Of a stretch of 5,808 nucleotides of DNA, positions 5,726-5,808 are shown in pieces (positions within the stretch are counted from its first letter, which is position 1; each line of letters begins with the position of its first letter). A model generated the notes under the pieces. That model saw only the letters and a list, made by a program, of their open reading frames with translations. It had not been told where the DNA came from and did not search any database. The stretch covers positions 1 to 5,808 of the forward strand of contig CAZTGS010000034.1 in NCBI GenBank assembly GCA_964613455.1, read 5' to 3'. The DNA comes from SCGC-AAA076-P13 sp964613455. GTDB taxonomy: Bacteria; Pseudomonadota; Gammaproteobacteria; Magnimaribacterales; D2472. The translations under genes were made by a program, and so were the position numbers.

Positions 5726-5768
5726 AAAAAGGTATCTTCTTACTAATAACTTCGTTAGAATACGCGTC
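5708..5768 (+). promoter_or_regulatory. probable rRNA operon promoter
   Basis: TAGAAT at 5756-5761 matches five of six bases of a -10 box and is followed by the GC-rich ACGCGTCC, like the discriminators of stringently controlled rRNA promoters. Pseudomonas-type rRNA promoters have the similar TAGAAT-GCGC layout. The start point would be near 5768. About 40-60 bp upstream lies an almost pure A/T stretch (5708-5730), where an UP element sits in rRNA promoters. The weak point is the -35: at 17 nt spacing it reads TATCTT (5733-5738), far from TTGACA. The boxA just downstream is the main reason to call this rRNA-type. Confidence 0.55.
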
Positions 5769-5783
5769 CGTCCTCAGAGGCGG
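5768..5783 (+). promoter_or_regulatory. small GC-rich hairpin directly before boxA (boxB-like, or a terminator)
   Basis: CCG-T-CCT pairs with AGG-CGG around a CAG loop, giving six base pairs with one bulged T. In rRNA leaders a hairpin called boxB commonly precedes boxA, and the position fits. Because TTGTTCTTT (5784-5792) follows, the same bases could instead act as an intrinsic terminator for ilvBNC. The T run is interrupted and the stem is short, so I favour the leader reading. Confidence 0.5.
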
Positions 5784-5784
5784 T

Positions 5785-5804
5785 TGTTCTTTAAAAATAT
5801 TTGG
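5785..5804 (+). promoter_or_regulatory. boxA antitermination site of an rRNA leader
   Basis: TGTTCTTTAAAAA (5785-5797) closely matches boxA (TGCTCTTTAACA in E. coli), and the following TATTTGG resembles gammaproteobacterial rRNA leaders, where TTTAAAAATTTGG is typical. boxA is bound by NusB and NusE (S10) and keeps RNA polymerase from terminating in untranslated rRNA. It implies a 16S rRNA gene starting soon after the right edge, on the plus strand. No mature rRNA sequence lies in the window. Confidence 0.65.
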
Positions 5805-5808
5805 TTAC

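Noticed and set aside
1..5808. Search for CRISPR arrays, insertion sequences, tRNA genes, attachment sites or a defence or biosynthetic island
   Set aside because: I saw no regularly spaced repeats, transposase, cloverleaf or integrase, and nearly every base belongs to a recognisable housekeeping gene or a short spacer.

Overview
The window is AT-rich, gene-dense chromosomal DNA from a gammaproteobacterium. Three things point there: the divergent bamD/rluD pair, the class I ketol-acid reductoisomerase and IlvI-type acetolactate synthase, and an rRNA-type leader at the right edge. The very short spacers, overlapping genes and strong A+T bias suggest a streamlined marine lineage. SAR86-like is my best guess, by inference only. 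I see no mobile element, CRISPR array, tRNA or phage gene.

Layout, left to right. (1) Positions 1-506 (+) hold the 3' end of an RND efflux pump inner-membrane subunit. (2) On the minus strand, bamD (1537-719) is followed 4 nt later by a 72-residue membrane-anchored protein with four cysteines (714-496). The 3' end of that small gene overlaps the RND gene by 11 bp, tail to tail. (3) An 80-bp spacer (1538-1617) separates the divergent starts of bamD and rluD. (4) rluD (1618-2553, +) encodes the 23S rRNA pseudouridine synthase. (5) A 73-bp spacer with a plausible promoter leads into ilvB-ilvN-ilvC (2627-5713, +), whose genes overlap by 4 and 17 nt. (6) The last 95 bp hold an AT-only palindrome at the ilvC stop codon. 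This is followed by what looks like an rRNA operon promoter (AT-rich upstream element, TAGAAT -10 box, GC-rich discriminator), a small hairpin and a boxA antitermination site. The 16S rRNA gene would then begin just outside the window.

How the genes work together. IlvB and IlvN form acetolactate synthase, and IlvC performs the next step of valine, isoleucine and leucine synthesis. ilvD, ilvE and ilvA are not here. BamD acts in outer-membrane protein assembly, RluD in ribosome maturation, and the RND pump in export. These are neighbours, not one pathway.

I found no clear new biological system. The points most worth a second look are the inferred compact rRNA leader, the single-domain regulatory subunit IlvN with an insertion in its ACT domain, and the lack of room for a leader-peptide attenuator ahead of ilvB.
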